NCBI GenBank assembly: GCA_003952965.2
Contig: CM025849.1
Span: 27,204,621 to 27,268,620 of the forward strand
Reading direction: 5' to 3'
Origin: Morella rubra
Lineage: Eukaryota; Streptophyta; Magnoliopsida; Fagales; Myricaceae
Length of the DNA: 64,000 nucleotides
The notes beneath the pieces were generated by a model. That model was not told where the DNA came from, did not search any database, and worked only from the letters and a program-made list of their open reading frames with translations. How positions within the stretch are numbered: the first letter of the stretch is position 1; each line of letters starts with the position of its first letter. Positions 50,591 through 62,082 of the stretch are shown here, in pieces. A program made the position numbers and the translations under genes.

Positions 50591-51197
50591 TTATTGGGAG
50601 AGGATCCCCATTCTGCAGCAAGGGCAATGGCCATTATTCTCTAGCCATGGCACCAAACATCCCATATGGAACCGATGTGCGCAAGGCAGGTGCACCAAAG
50701 TCTCACCGACCTTGAACCGTTCCAGGCAAACAGCGCACTCGTCTTGGTCCGAGGCCTCCCAGCTCAACTTGGACCACCTGAACCTCCTTGAGCTCCCCTT
50801 CTTTGACCCAAATACCTCTGTCTGCAACTCCCCCGGTATCGTAGATCTGCCCCTCGCATACCTCAGGCTCTGTTTGCTATTATCCCCGATATGAATCATA
50901 AAAACATAAGACAAAAACAACATTTAAATAGGTTGATTAAAAGGGTTAAGGATTCTGGAATGAAGAGCCTCTTTAATTTACATAGATAATCAAGCTTCGC
51001 TCATACCTGTTACTTTCTGATTTTTTCTGTGTTCTCAGCTTTTCATCTAGCCTTTCCTTCGCTTCTCTGGCTATTTCTCCTAGCTTCTCATCCTGGGACA
51101 CTTGGTTTAATAAACTTCTTTGCTGTTTGTTTTTGATCTAAATGATGTTAGTGATAATTGTCATAAAATACAAAATCTAAAAAAGAAGGGCAAATTA

Positions 51198-51231
<34 letters not shown>

Positions 51232-51406
51232 CTTGTACCTGTGAAGAAACAGAGTTATGCTGAGGTTCATGGTTGCTTCTGTATAAACAGAAAGACGACC
51301 TTCTCGTCCCTCCGTGTGCAGCCAAACATGGCGAATCCAACAAAGCTCCACTCTGATGGAACCGTCTCCTTCGAGCACATTCCACTCCAGGAAGCATTCC
51401 CGCCAT
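50591..51406 (-). CDS. RHY1A-like RING-H2 E3 ubiquitin ligase
   Basis: A 189-aa protein with minus-strand exons 51406-51239, 51122-51007 and 50876-50591 (570 nt). The start MAGMLPGVECARRRRFHQSG is typical of the plant RHY1A-like group. A basic helical stretch (EIAREAKERLDEKLRTQKKS) follows, then the RING-H2 at residues 142-182: CAVCLERF, HLPCAHRFHMGC and CPCC with all eight ligands. It is expected to be a soluble E3 ubiquitin ligase. The third exon uses an acceptor GATAATAG about 12 nt downstream of the position used in the duplicate, where the AG has been lost here. A (GA)n tract at 51200-51229 lies in the first intron near the donor. The gene has a tandem partner at 54977-55593. Confidence 0.85.
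51200..51229. repeat. (GA)n microsatellite
   Basis: About 15 units in the first intron of the RHY1A-like gene, a few bases from the donor. A similar run lies at the same place in the duplicate (about 55436-55456), so it predates the duplication. Confidence 0.8.
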
Positions 51407-52474
51407 TGGTAACAACCAAGGCGTTCAAAACACAAAGAAAAAACAAAACCAAAAAAAAAAGGGAAGAAAACGAAGGACAAGAGAAGGCCTTAATGGAAGC
51501 TAGAATTCGTATCTTCTAATACTTCTGTGCCTCCTTCTGAAGCTGCCGAAAGCAAAGAAGAAACACAGACATGATGGAAGAGCAAGAAAGGTACCTTAAA
51601 AATAGTTAGATTGAGAACAACTCACCCTGCTGTGATTGGAAGATATATGTAGGTGGAGAAAAACTAACAATTACAGTACAAAATCATTGAAAGATGGTGG
51701 CAGACATAACCGGGTCCATGCCATGGTTGCTGCTGCAGAGATAATCTTTATCAATTTTTTAGCCTCCCCCTCCACCCCGTTTCATCTTCTTTCACTCTCG
51801 TAAATTCTAACGCATCATTCGTTGGGGTTCTGTGAAAAGAAAGAAAATGAAGTAAAAACCAAAGAGGGTATACATGGAAGGAAGCTGTAGAAGCAATTGA
51901 CCATTGTACCACCGACTCCTATTATTTGACTCGACCGAACAACCAGCACTTGGGACGAAGGTGAGCCACGTGACCTGACTAACCAATATTCTCGACTTCA
52001 TGCGTTTGTTGACGTTTTTCAGCATTTTATTTACTGGCATTGCGTGCGAAGGAAACCCTTCTATTGGCACCTGGGATGGACACGATCGGCTACAAAGTCA
52101 TAAACTTTGCCATATCCCTGTATGCATGTTTATTGCAGGGCCGTCCCAATAAAAACAGAGGCTAACGGTCAAGATTTAAGTTGGGATATTTTAATTGTAA
52201 TATAATAAAATGATATTTAATTAAATTAAATATCTAGGCTTAGAACCAGCTGTAGAAGTAATATAAAACCAAACACAAATATGATTTCAACATTTGTAAC
52301 ACTAAAAAATTATCCTATAAGTTGTAGGGGCCTTAGGTAGCCGGCGATCCGCCGGCACTGGTATATTGGTACCTCAAGAATAGGAGCTAGAAAACTGGTA
52401 CATGTTCTTTCAAATGCCTCCCATCCTTAAAAGCGAGCGGTACCACAGGACAGCAAACAACTGGCAGGGCAGAA

Positions 52475-52502
52475 CAAAACAGAACAGAACAGAACAGAAC
52501 AA
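52475..52502. repeat. (GAACA)n minisatellite
   Basis: Five to six tandem copies of the pentamer ACAGA/GAACA in the RHY1A spacer. Confidence 0.7.
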
Positions 52503-53889
52503 GGAAAAAAACAAAAGGTTCGAGTCACAGAGTCACAGTGAATCAATAAATATTCTTTTAGCTTTTGGATTAGAAATCTGATATGCAGAGTACACCACGT
52601 CGGTAGAACAATTACGTCTGTCCTACACCTCAACAGAACAGTTTTGGTATATTGGGATTTCGAGTATGGCAGAGGCCTTTTACCATTAATACCGTAAATC
52701 TTTTTACCTCACAGAGTTTAGTCTCGAAACCCCGTACTTTGTTTCTTTGCACGTGTAGGATTTGTCAAGCAACTAGCGGACCCTGACATTTGAACTTGCG
52801 CTTTCAAACTTCTGCCATACTTTCCTTTTTGGGTAGGTCGAGGAGCTTAGTAGGATGGGCTTCTTTAGTGCTAGGTGTACACGCACATGGCAGTATCGTA
52901 TATTCAGAAGATTTGGACCATGATCCTGAACGATAAGATCAGTTGGAGACAGGAAGCTAAAGAGGTAGTGGGCGGATTCAAATGGTCGCTTCCTTTAAAA
53001 TAGTACAAATGTCGATATCTCGCCCAAAAAGTAATCCAAAAAGATTCATATGAAACTTTATATTTATGCCCATGATCTCGTTCTTTTCTTAATTTAGGCC
53101 ACAGAAATGGAGCCTGAGAATGCCTTGACATGGATCCAAAAGCTTGCTGCCGATCTGTTTACCACTTTGTTTCCTCTTGGCCACACACTATCTTTGTTTA
53201 GTAAAAGAGAAGACAAAACAGTCACTGCTGGAGCAAACACGACGTTCTGCTTAGAGACTTGCCTTACCCATGTGAAGGAATTGGCCAGAACTTTGAAGTA
53301 CGAACCTCATGTGGCCTGCTGAACTTCCAAGGAAGTGATTATTTAATTATGGTTTTGATAATTGATATTTGATATTTGATAGGATAAGATATGGCCTGCC
53401 CAGTAATACAATGGGCCTGTGCCTAATGACCCTCACAAGCATCTCGACAGCCCATTAAAAAGGTAAAACTTCTTAGAATTTCTTAGTATACTGGGGTCTC
53501 ACCTCTCCTTCCTCTTCGGAGCAGATAAGGCCTTTGACTTATCAGGAGACAAATAATGATAAGATAATTCTCCTACTTAATAAGAGAATCTCATTCTCAG
53601 ACTCCTAATAGGAATGAAAGTCTCAACCACTCGACAATCCACTCTTATTGAGATTGCATCTCTACTGGTCTATAAAATACAAGTCACGCACCCTAGTTCT
53701 ACATTCAGATTTACTAGCTTTCTAATCCTGTCCCTTGGTTTGGACTATACAATTCCTGTATTAGTTCCTCACTTATTGGGTTATTTGGGCAGACTCCTCG
53801 GATGTAATATTATTACTCTGTCTTCAGAAAATCCTTGACTTAGGCATATGAGGCTCCCATATGACTCAGACGAACAATCTCTTAGGGTG

Positions 53890-54062
53890 TTTGTTTCCCC
53901 AATATTTTGGGACCTCAAAATTTCCAACAAACAAACACACTCCAAAATTTTTAACTTTTACACATACACACTTCACTTTTCACAAACCCCAATAAATCTC
54001 AATAAAGTAAAGATTCTCAAAATTTCGAGAATATTCCCCAAAATTTTGGCAAACAAACATCT
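53890..54062. mobile_element. MITE-like inverted-repeat segment
   Basis: It begins GGGTGTTTGTTTCCCCAATA. Its right end, read in reverse complement, is GATGTTTGTTTGCCAAAATT, giving inverted ends of about 25 bp around AT-rich sequence. The left flank is TTA, but no matching duplication is seen on the right, so borders and class are unsure. Confidence 0.4.
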
Positions 54063-54976
54063 CCCTCCTTCCTTTGATACTTCTCCTAGAATGCTCCTTT
54101 CACCATTACTGTGGAGTTTTTCTTGTAGAACAAGTCATAGATCACAACAGGTCAGGTCTTGGAAGGCCTAATTTCATAGCATAATGCATAATGTTCAGCA
54201 AGTGCCTAATCATTCTTCATGTTGGGATTTTAAGAAACCCTTTTCCAATTTTCAACTTGAATCAACTACTAGTTCGGTCTAGTGCAAACTTCTGCTGGCA
54301 GATCAGTGCTCAAGATAGTTCCCAGAAATGCTCTCCCAAAAGAACATTGCCAAATTGATGTTCTAGATTCTTAAGAACCTCCGCCTTCCTCCGCAATGGA
54401 TTGAGTATTGAAATCTTAGCTTGTTTCTCTTTAGCTTAGAGCAGTGTAAAGTTTATTTGGTTTTTTTTTTTCGTGTTCATTTAGAATGGAAATTCTTGAT
54501 AGTTATCTGTAGGTGACCAATAATCCAATCGGTTTTCTTATCAAACATCATTGATCTGTCTCTTAATCCTGGTTGCGGATCCAAAAATGGAAAATCTAAG
54601 ATTTTGTTTAATACTTAGAGTCGAGGACATATCAGAATTTCAGGTTTTGCATAAAAGCTCAACAATTTATGCAAAGACACAACAGTAAGATAAGTTAGAG
54701 ATTAAAATTCTCCCATTTTCAACTTCAAGCCCAGTGAGTGAAGCATTATGTCCCTGCATAATTATGGCATTGGGTCTTCAACAAAAGTAGTTGGATTCGT
54801 AGATCAAAACATCACCAAAATTTTAAGAGACAATGTTCTGTAATAATATTTCATTGCCATAGACGAGGTGTAAATATATCCATATACAAATAATAGAAAG
54901 GAAAAATATTGGGATCATGTCCTTTCCCAAAACATGCGCAGAGAGCATAGTTCTCAAACCGTGGTAAACAAGCATC

Positions 54977-55593
54977 TCACATGAAAATCACAATCTTGTC
55001 TTGGTCCGGGGACTTCCAGCTCAACTTGACCCATCTGAACCTCTCTGAGCCACTCTTTTTGGACCCTAACGCCTCTGTCTGCAACTCTCCAAGGACCCTG
55101 GATCCACCCTCCACAAAACTCGAGCAGTCTTTGGTGTTACCCCTGAATCAAAATTATTGCAAGAATATGTAAATAATCAGGAAAACGAAAGTCGAAACAG
55201 GTTAATTTGGCTAATATGCGCTTGAAACCAGAAAGATCCCCTTACCTTTTGTTTTGGGATTTTCTATGAGCTCTCAGCCTTTCGTCTAATCTCTCCTTGG
55301 CTTCTCTAGCTGCTCCTTCCAATTCCTCATCCTTGTGGATACTTGTTTGCTGTTGTTTTGAACAAATTGAAACAATATTAGGCATGTAAAAGAGAAGACC
55401 AAAGAAAAAAGTGCGGAAGATCAAGAACAAGATCGAGAGAGAGAGAGAGAGAGAGAAGGGTACACACCAAAGAAGAGGTGGAGGTATGCTTGTGTTCATG
55501 GTTGCTTATGTATAAACAGAGAGACGACGGCCTTGGTCCACTTTGGATCCGTCTCCTTCGTGCGCATTCCACTCCAGGAAGCATTCCAGCCAT
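54977..55593 (-). CDS. RHY1A-like duplicate lacking the RING domain
   Basis: Tandem copy of the RHY1A-like gene, with minus-strand exons 55593-55468, 55349-55246 and 55142-54977, giving an open frame of 131 aa. It keeps MAGMLPGVECARRRRIQSG, the helical segment EGAAREAKERLDERLRAHRK and the lead into the RING (RFRWVKLSWKSPDQD). It then reads KIVIFM and stops. Beyond the stop, sequence equivalent to the end of the RING is still visible (CATGTGAGATGCTTG against CATATGGGATGTTTG). An internal deletion of roughly 75 bp has therefore removed most of the RING, and the rest has drifted. All splice sites are good. It cannot be a RING ligase. It is either an expressed truncated protein that might compete with the full copy, or a pseudogene. 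Confidence 0.7.
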
Positions 55594-56523
55594 ATTGCTG
55601 TGCCTGGTCTTTCAGAAAGTACCCAAAAATAACAAGGATGATAATTTTGTAAGAGAGTTCGATTGAATACCAAACTCGCTGTATCTTGAAATGAAGAGAG
55701 AAAACTTGTATAGATAACAGGAAATTAACCAAACAATCTTCTGTGGTCATTAGTTTCATCTCGTCAGATTAAAGAATGTGAGTAGGAAGGTTGTAGGAAG
55801 GAGGTAAGGAAACTTCAGTGAAACTCCCTAGCAAAAGACCAACCCATGTTCCAGTTGACCAGAAAAGCACTTTGGAGAAAAGAAAGAAAGTTTCAGTGAA
55901 ACTCCCACCTACCATTTGCTTTTTCTTTTTCTTTTCCAATTTTTTAAGAAAATAAAGCTTGCCATTATAAAATTTGAACTGCATGGATGGACCAGAAATG
56001 GCCTGCCCAAGAGTTCCAGTTTTCATATAAGTGCCTGTTATCTCCCTCACACAAAAAAGAAGAAGTGCTTTTTATCTCCATGTGAATTTTAAATTAGTGA
56101 AAATTTAGAAGTTTTTGGGTTAGTATTTGTTAATTTATGCTATGAATTTTACTAATCCTTCTACTGATTTCCAGTTACAGTTTACTGCCACCTCAAAACC
56201 TCTTGTAATTTTGTAAAAAAATTTTAAAATGTTTTAGAAAAAATTTTCCTATTGTTTCCTTCCAAAAAAAAAAGGTATAAATAAGGGATATAAAGTGCAG
56301 TTGCTTCGGTACCCGGACAATGTAAGAGGCCTAGCAGGCCCAGCCATATCCATTTGAGCAACCAAGGCTACAGACACTCGACCAATATTGACGACCCATC
56401 AAACAAACGTTTGGAAAATGGTCATTCTGTGTACCAAAAGTAGCCCAATTAGATGACCCAGACTTGAGCTTGATGTTGGGCTGCTGGACATAAAAGTTAT
56501 GTAAATATTTAAGCAGACTCATT
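55594..56523. other. Upstream of the RHY1A duplicate, intergenic
   Basis: Promoter region of the duplicate and spacer. The phrase CAGTGAAACTCCC occurs twice, near 55818 and 55894, each followed by plain spacer. No gene. Confidence 0.4.
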
Positions 56524-57288
56524 TATAAGGGTGGGCATTTGTTCCGGTATCAATTTCAGAATCGGATCCTATTTTAGAAAATTTTTAGAACTGGAATTGG
56601 AATCAAAAATTTCAGAAGAAATGTCGAAATTTTTGGTTCGGGTACAATTTTTTTTTTTTGCCTCTTTCAATTTGGATTATTTGATGAATATTTAGTTGTT
56701 TACTTATTTGTATGGTTAATTGTTTGTTTGGTTGTTTTTTGTAAATTTAATTTATAGTTTATTTTGGCAGTGTTTATTTTGTTTAGGAATTTAGTTGTAA
56801 TTTTAATTTATAATTTATTATGGCATCCTGAAATAGTGAAATAGTGTCTTGGAATTTAGTTGTTACTATTGTTTAGTTGTAATTTTAATTTAGAATTATT
56901 TGACAGTGTTAATTTTGTTTTGGATCAGGACGGTAGTATTTATTAATTTGGCAGTGTTTTGAACTTTTGGAGTTAGACGACAGTGCACTGTTTTATATTG
57001 GCAATTGGGTATTCAAATTAATGCTCATACCAGTGTTATTTTGGGCCTTTTGGGTGCAATTTTGCCTCTCACAATACCTTAATTTCGGCCTACAAAACAC
57101 AGAACTTAAAAACTGCATTTTTTGGCCAATGGGATTAAACCAAGTTTGGGACTTTTAGGCCTAGATAAGGAACCGAAATTTTCGGTTTTCGGTTCATTTC
57201 GAAATGGAACCAGAATGAAAATTACGATTTCGGTGGGTACTGGAATGACCAATTCCGATTCCATCCGTTCTGGTGCCCACCCTTACGA
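56524..57288. mobile_element. hAT-like non-autonomous element
   Basis: About 765 bp with inverted ends TAAGGGTGGGCA and TGCCCACCCTTA, and subterminal GGTTC/GAACC-rich sequence in inverted arrangement. The flanks are ACTCATTT (left) and AGTCATTT (right), a 7-of-8 match to an 8-bp target duplication. The interior is AT-rich without a transposase. Confidence 0.6.
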
Positions 57289-57310
57289 GTCATTTGAGAC
57301 TAATTAGTCA

Positions 57311-57560
57311 CGAGGTTGGGCGAGTCTACTGATCCGTTAGTAAGTGAAGCTAGAAATGCAGTGTTTGGATTGCAAGCGGCAGCTGCTTTGGGGCTGTCCT
57401 CTCTTGTTGTCGAAGGTGAATCCTCCATTGTGATGGAGGCTTTGAAGCATCACTGCACCCCTCCCCCTGCCGTCTGCTTATTTTTAATGATATTTGTAAT
57501 GCTTGTATTTTATTAGACTTATTTCACGCTTGTAAGGTGACCTTTATCTTGTGAAGTGTA
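57311..57560 (+). pseudogene. RNase H-like fragment (LINE type)
   Basis: The translation ESTDPLVSEARNAVFGLQAA continues into ALGLSSLVVEGESSIVMEAL, the core of the RNase H domain (RVT_3) found at the end of plant LINE polyproteins. Only about 60 residues are present, without reverse transcriptase. It is a scrap of an old non-LTR retrotransposon. Confidence 0.6.
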
Positions 57561-58183
57561 GTGGCGAATAGGGGGCCTGACCAGGGCCCTGGTCTCGGTT
57601 GGTCAATGTAAAATGTTTGATTTTTTTTTTTTTACTAATCTGCTCCTTTTAGACCATATTGGCCCCCCTTAAAGTCCGGCCCCAAGCCCATTTGCTTATG
57701 TCCTTTGTTATGATGTTGTGAATTTTGTCAATTCAATATTATGATATTATGAATTTTGGTTGGTATTTCTAATGAATTTTGTGTTTGTGATATTACATGG
57801 TTGGGTTGTGAAATTATTAATGTGCATTATATTGAATTGCGAAATTGTGATTAGGTTTTGAAATTATATTGAAATTGTGATTAGGACTAAGTTGTGAAAT
57901 TGTGATTAGGATCTTAGGCTGTAACTTGTGAAATTATATTGATGAATTTTGTTTTGTTTTGTTTCGATAATGGATAAATTTTTGATAAAAAAATCAGCAA
58001 GGTTGTTTAATACTCATAACGTGGTACATGTATTTCAATATAATATATTTTTAATGTTTTTAGTTCTTAATTTGCAATAATTTAACTCTAATACATTTAT
58101 TTGCATTATGTAGTAATTTTTTTTTTTGTCATTTTTTCTTAGGAGTTGATCCTCTTCAAATTCATTCCTGGTTCTGCCACGGG
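57560..58183. mobile_element. Candidate DNA-transposon insertion into the RNase H fragment
   Basis: The left end reads AGTGGCGAATAGG. The right end in reverse complement reads CGTGGCAGAACCAGG, so both share a GTGGC start. GAAGTGT lies just outside on both sides (57553-57559 and 58185-58191), a possible target duplication offset by two bases on the right. The interior is AT-rich. This is a weak but consistent picture of a hAT-like insert. Confidence 0.35.
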
Positions 58184-58191
58184 CGAAGTGT

Positions 58192-60053
58192 GACTTCTCT
58201 CTCGTAACGTGTTCCTTGGGTTGCTTTTTGATCTTTTCACGGATGCTTGTCCCCTTCTTATAAACTAAAACAGAACTATCACTGGGTGTACGTGGGATTT
58301 GATCCCCTTGAATCTGGATTTGTTTTTTCTTCCACTAATAAGATCTGATCATATTATGTTAAAAAAAAAAAATAACATTAGTCACAAGGGAGATCTACCC
58401 TTATGGCTGGTAATCCAACTGCCTTTGTTCCTTAGTGGTCGCAATGGATCGACCATGGAAACTTTGTAATATAGAGCATATAAAACACATCAGAACCCGC
58501 AAGATCGAGTAACAATAATTTGTAAGGGAAAATTACAATCTAGAAAGGGATATTGAGAAACTGGCCTTCCAAACAGCCAGCATAGGATACTTAATTAATG
58601 GACTTTTTAATTTGATATAATTGAAGCCTGCAGAGAAGCATCATGATTAGTCACCCCTATAGTTAATTGGAGAACCAATTAGGAATCTATGTTCGCAAAA
58701 GAGTTAGTGGCTTGCATTGATCATGTCAAGATAAGGGATAAAAATATTATCCATCCGGCCGTACACTATTGTTAATTAATCGTTTCACAATGCTTTTAGG
58801 TCAACCTTAGCAATCACAAAGAGAATCATTCAAAGAGAATAAGCAAGAAGAGAAATGATACTAATTCTCTTATGCAATTGATTACAAGATAACGGTAAAC
58901 AATATCACAGGAAACACAAACACCCAGATAGAAAATACCAAATTTAACTTGATTCTCTCAGGTTGAGGTACATCTATGGGCTAGATGACAATAAAAATCT
59001 ACTAATCCCAAAATCAAAGTACAAGCAAACAACTAAGAAACCACTCCAAATAACCCAAATCTTAATACACCTAAATCTCACTCTCACACAAGAGAATCTA
59101 TGTATTTTGCTAATTCTCTTGTTGAGATACGAATCAAAACTAGAGATCATACAACGTCAATACTCTAAAATATTCGTGAGACACACCAACCCGTCCTCCT
59201 TAATTCTCTTCTCTCTCTATAGACTACAATCTCTATAAACCTCTTTCTCTTTTATTCTCGGCAGCTCAATCTTAATTGAAAAAAAACGCCTAGTATCACA
59301 ACGCGTTAGGAATTGCATCTACATCAAAAAAATCAGTCGAAGAATTTGGATAAAATAAGAACTCTTTCGTTTATTACTCTATCAGCAACATTGATCCTGG
59401 AGTTCACATGGAAAAATCCTAGGCAAACTCCGACATATTCAAATAATCTCAAATTCATTTCCAGGCAGGAAATGCTCGATCCTATCAATAATTTATAGCT
59501 CGAAGAACACCAAATACTTCACCCAGTGCCCTTCTGTCCTCTGAAATCAACATTCATCCACTTGGTTTTTTTTTTCCCGACCTTTGAATTATAAGAGGAA
59601 GGACGGAAAAAAAATAAGAAATAAAACCCATTAATATATATTATCGTAAAATTAGCATGATCTCATGAAAACTCAATAGCCCATCTTATAGCTCGAACAT
59701 GGTTTCTCTCCCTTGACCTTCGGATCCCTCAAATCGTGCCTACTTCCTCAACCATAAAAATAGACAAGAAGCTATAGCGATCTATACTAATTCTTTATCC
59801 TGAGGTGAAATGGCGGAAACAGCCCCTGCACGTGGGGAAAGGCTCAAGTTATGGCGGACTCATCTATGACCGCTCCCACTCACTTGATCCCCTCCAAATT
59901 CGCAGCGGCCTCCCAGAGAGTACTTCCGCTCCCCCCGCGTCCTCTTACGTCTTTTCACATCCCGTAGGGTGCATGTATAACTGTATATATATCGATAAAT
60001 ATGCACCAGTACTCCCTCCCCATCTCCACCAGCATCAGAAACAATATCCGCTT
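58192..60053. other. Intergenic
   Basis: No gene or element with defined ends was found. The last 100 bases contain a TATA-like stretch (GTATATATATCG, about 59984) that would suit the next gene. Confidence 0.4.
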
Positions 60054-60518
60054 ATGGAGGCCGACGATCACGACTATCACGATCTCTCACCCTCTCTCAA
60101 GCAAAGGATCAAGTCCTCGCTCCTCTGCTTTCCCAAGATCCACTACCACCACGATGCCGAATCCCTAAGCCCCGAGTCCAAGCCCAGGCTCGTCCGGAGT
60201 TCCTCTGACGCCAAGCCCAGACTCTTCCGGACCAGGAGCTCGTTCGAAACCAAGCCCGGCTTCGTCAGGAACAGGAGCTCTTCCTTGTGGATAAAGACCA
60301 GGGCTCACGACCTTCCAGAGCTCAGAGACATGTGCAGGAACTTAATGTCCCGCATCGGGGCTCAACGACACGCAAGGCACCACTCCGCCGATTTCAAGTA
60401 CGACGCCCTCAGCTACGCCCTCAACTTCGAAGACGACAAGATAAAGGCCAGCGCTTCTGAAGATCAGCTGCCGTTCAAAAACTTCTCCTCCAGGTTTCCA
60501 CGCCGTCCAGGGAGATGA
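60054..60518 (+). CDS. Small plant protein of unknown function, intronless
   Basis: A 154-aa product from the ATG at 60054 (MEADDHDYHDLSPSLKQRIK). It holds a basic Ser/Arg-rich middle with repeated motifs (SKPRLVRSSS, AKPRLFRTRS, TKPGFVRNRS) and a conserved-looking end (WIKTRAHDLPELRDMCRNLM, then HHSADFKYDALSYALNFEDD). The frame is open further 5' to 59805, but that part lacks a good ATG and includes the TATA-like sequence at about 59984, so the shorter start is preferred. GC content is clearly higher than in the surroundings. The C-terminal pattern belongs to a plant family without known function. No signal peptide or membrane segment. Confidence 0.7.
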   Translation: MEADDHDYHDLSPSLKQRIKSSLLCFPKIHYHHDAESLSPESKPRLVRSSSDAKPRLFRTRSSFETKPGFVRNRSSSLWIKTRAHDLPELRDMCRNLMSRIGAQRHARHHSADFKYDALSYALNFEDDKIKASASEDQLPFKNFSSRFPRRPGR

Positions 60519-61285
60519 TCATGGCGTACAGTTGAAGGTAATAATTCGGTGGAATTTTTCTACGGAGGCTCTTAATTCGTGGTCGTTGTGGCAATTGTGG
60601 TTGGTTTTGGCTCGTTAGTTGTGGACCGATGTAACTTTGTGATGTAACCATGCATGTGAATATATCCTACCTTCTTTATAATATTTAGCTTTTCTTGATC
60701 TTCTTCTAAAACTTTATAAGATTTACTTTAATATATATAATTAAAGCCCTTCATTTTTTCTTCAATTTTAAATATATTATTTTCATAGATATTCTAACTC
60801 AACAGTTTTTTTTTTGTGTGTGGATAATTCAATTACTCTCTATAGATAATATTTCAACCAAATTTTTACTACATATATAAGATAAGATTGCCACCAGCAA
60901 ATTCCCATTTGGCTTAGTCAGGCACATATCCAACACTTTCGGTGCATACCCCATTAATTAACCCTCTTCCAGCATTGAACAGTAATTCACAATCGAATTA
61001 ATTAATTAATTACTTAACAACTGACAACTGAAAATATAGGATTAAATATGCTCCAATTAATAAATTTTTATTGTCAAACACGAACACAAAAACATTTGGG
61101 GACATGTACAACAATAGAGAACTGCAATACATACACGTACGGAAGAGAATGGAAAACATATGGAGCAGATGCATTAGAGAACCACTTTGAAGCTACGTTG
61201 TGGCACCTTCTTGAATGTTGCCCACATAAGATCAATATATAGCGGAAACTGCACTGCAGCAAAGAAAGTTACCGGCATGCATGTC
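60519..61285. other. 3' flank and intergenic
   Basis: AT-rich spacer after the intronless gene. Nothing was recognised. Confidence 0.5.
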
Positions 61286-62035
61286 TAGGGGTGCTCATCC
61301 GCATCGGCGGTTTAACCACTACCGGTATTGGTACTGTAATCGGCAAGGGCGGTTAGTCGATTATTGTGCCTTTGCAGTGCGGTGACCGTGTCAAATATGT
61401 GATTCTGTCAATTGCGGTGGCAGTGATGGTTTTCGCCAAATTGTCACTTATACTACCGTTAACCATCCCTAGTTGAGACTTAGATGATTATTGATTATGT
61501 GACATATTTTTGTTAGGCTTTTATTGGAATATGTTAGTTGGTTTATGTCATATTGTTGGACACTTTTATTAGACTTTAGTCTTTATGTTTGAATATGATA
61601 TTATATTGGACTTTTGGAAAGCTTATTATATTTGCTATGAGTATTAATGATTGTGATATTATGTTTGAATAGGTTATGATATTTGTCCATTTGATATGAT
61701 TATTGATTATGATATTATGTTAGAAATTTAAACAGGTTATGATATTTAAATGATTATATTTGTTATTTATATATGGGCATCAAATGGTCTTAATGGTCCA
61801 AAAAAGCCCAAGGAAAACAGTACAAAACAGTGAAAAAAATACATTTTCTTTGGCCCAACGGCTACACAGTTTTATGCGGTTACTGTATAACCGTTACTAT
61901 TAATACCGTCATCGACAAAGGCGGTTATTGTGCCTTAGCAGTGCGGTAGCAACGTCAAACATGTGATTCCGTCAATTGCGGTGACGGTGACAATTTTAAC
62001 CAAATCGTCACCTACACTACCGTTAACCACCCCTA
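61286..62035. mobile_element. hAT-like non-autonomous element with perfect 8-bp TSD
   Basis: A 750-bp element beginning TAGGGGTG and ending CACCCCTA, flanked on both sides by TGCATGTC (61278-61285 and 62036-62043), a perfect 8-bp target duplication typical of hAT transposons. It has no transposase. Two long direct repeats make up its arms (about 61321-61472 and 61890-62033). They share words such as TGATTC(T/C)GTCAATTGCGGTG and ACACTACCGTTAACCA-like sequence. The centre is AT-rich. Confidence 0.8.
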
Positions 62036-62082
62036 TGCATGTCAGTGCATACACAGGAAAATGCCACATATTTCAGCTGATC

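Larger units (their letters stand above)
51407..54976. other. Spacer between the RHY1A-like copies
   Basis: This is the promoter of the first copy plus spacer. A (GAACA)n pentamer run lies at 52475-52502. The open frame at 53107-53322 (plus) shows no family features. A MITE-like segment lies at 53890-54062. Confidence 0.4.

Noticed and set aside
53107-53322. 71-aa frame starting MEPENALTW
   Set aside because: Plausible composition but no recognised family, no splice partners and no support for expression.
58860-59510. Possible retroelement relic
   Set aside because: No recognisable protein domain, terminal repeats or target duplication were found.
59805-60053. N-terminal extension of the intronless gene
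   Set aside because: It would need a GTG start or an ATG inside a TATA-like segment. The ATG at 60054 fits better.
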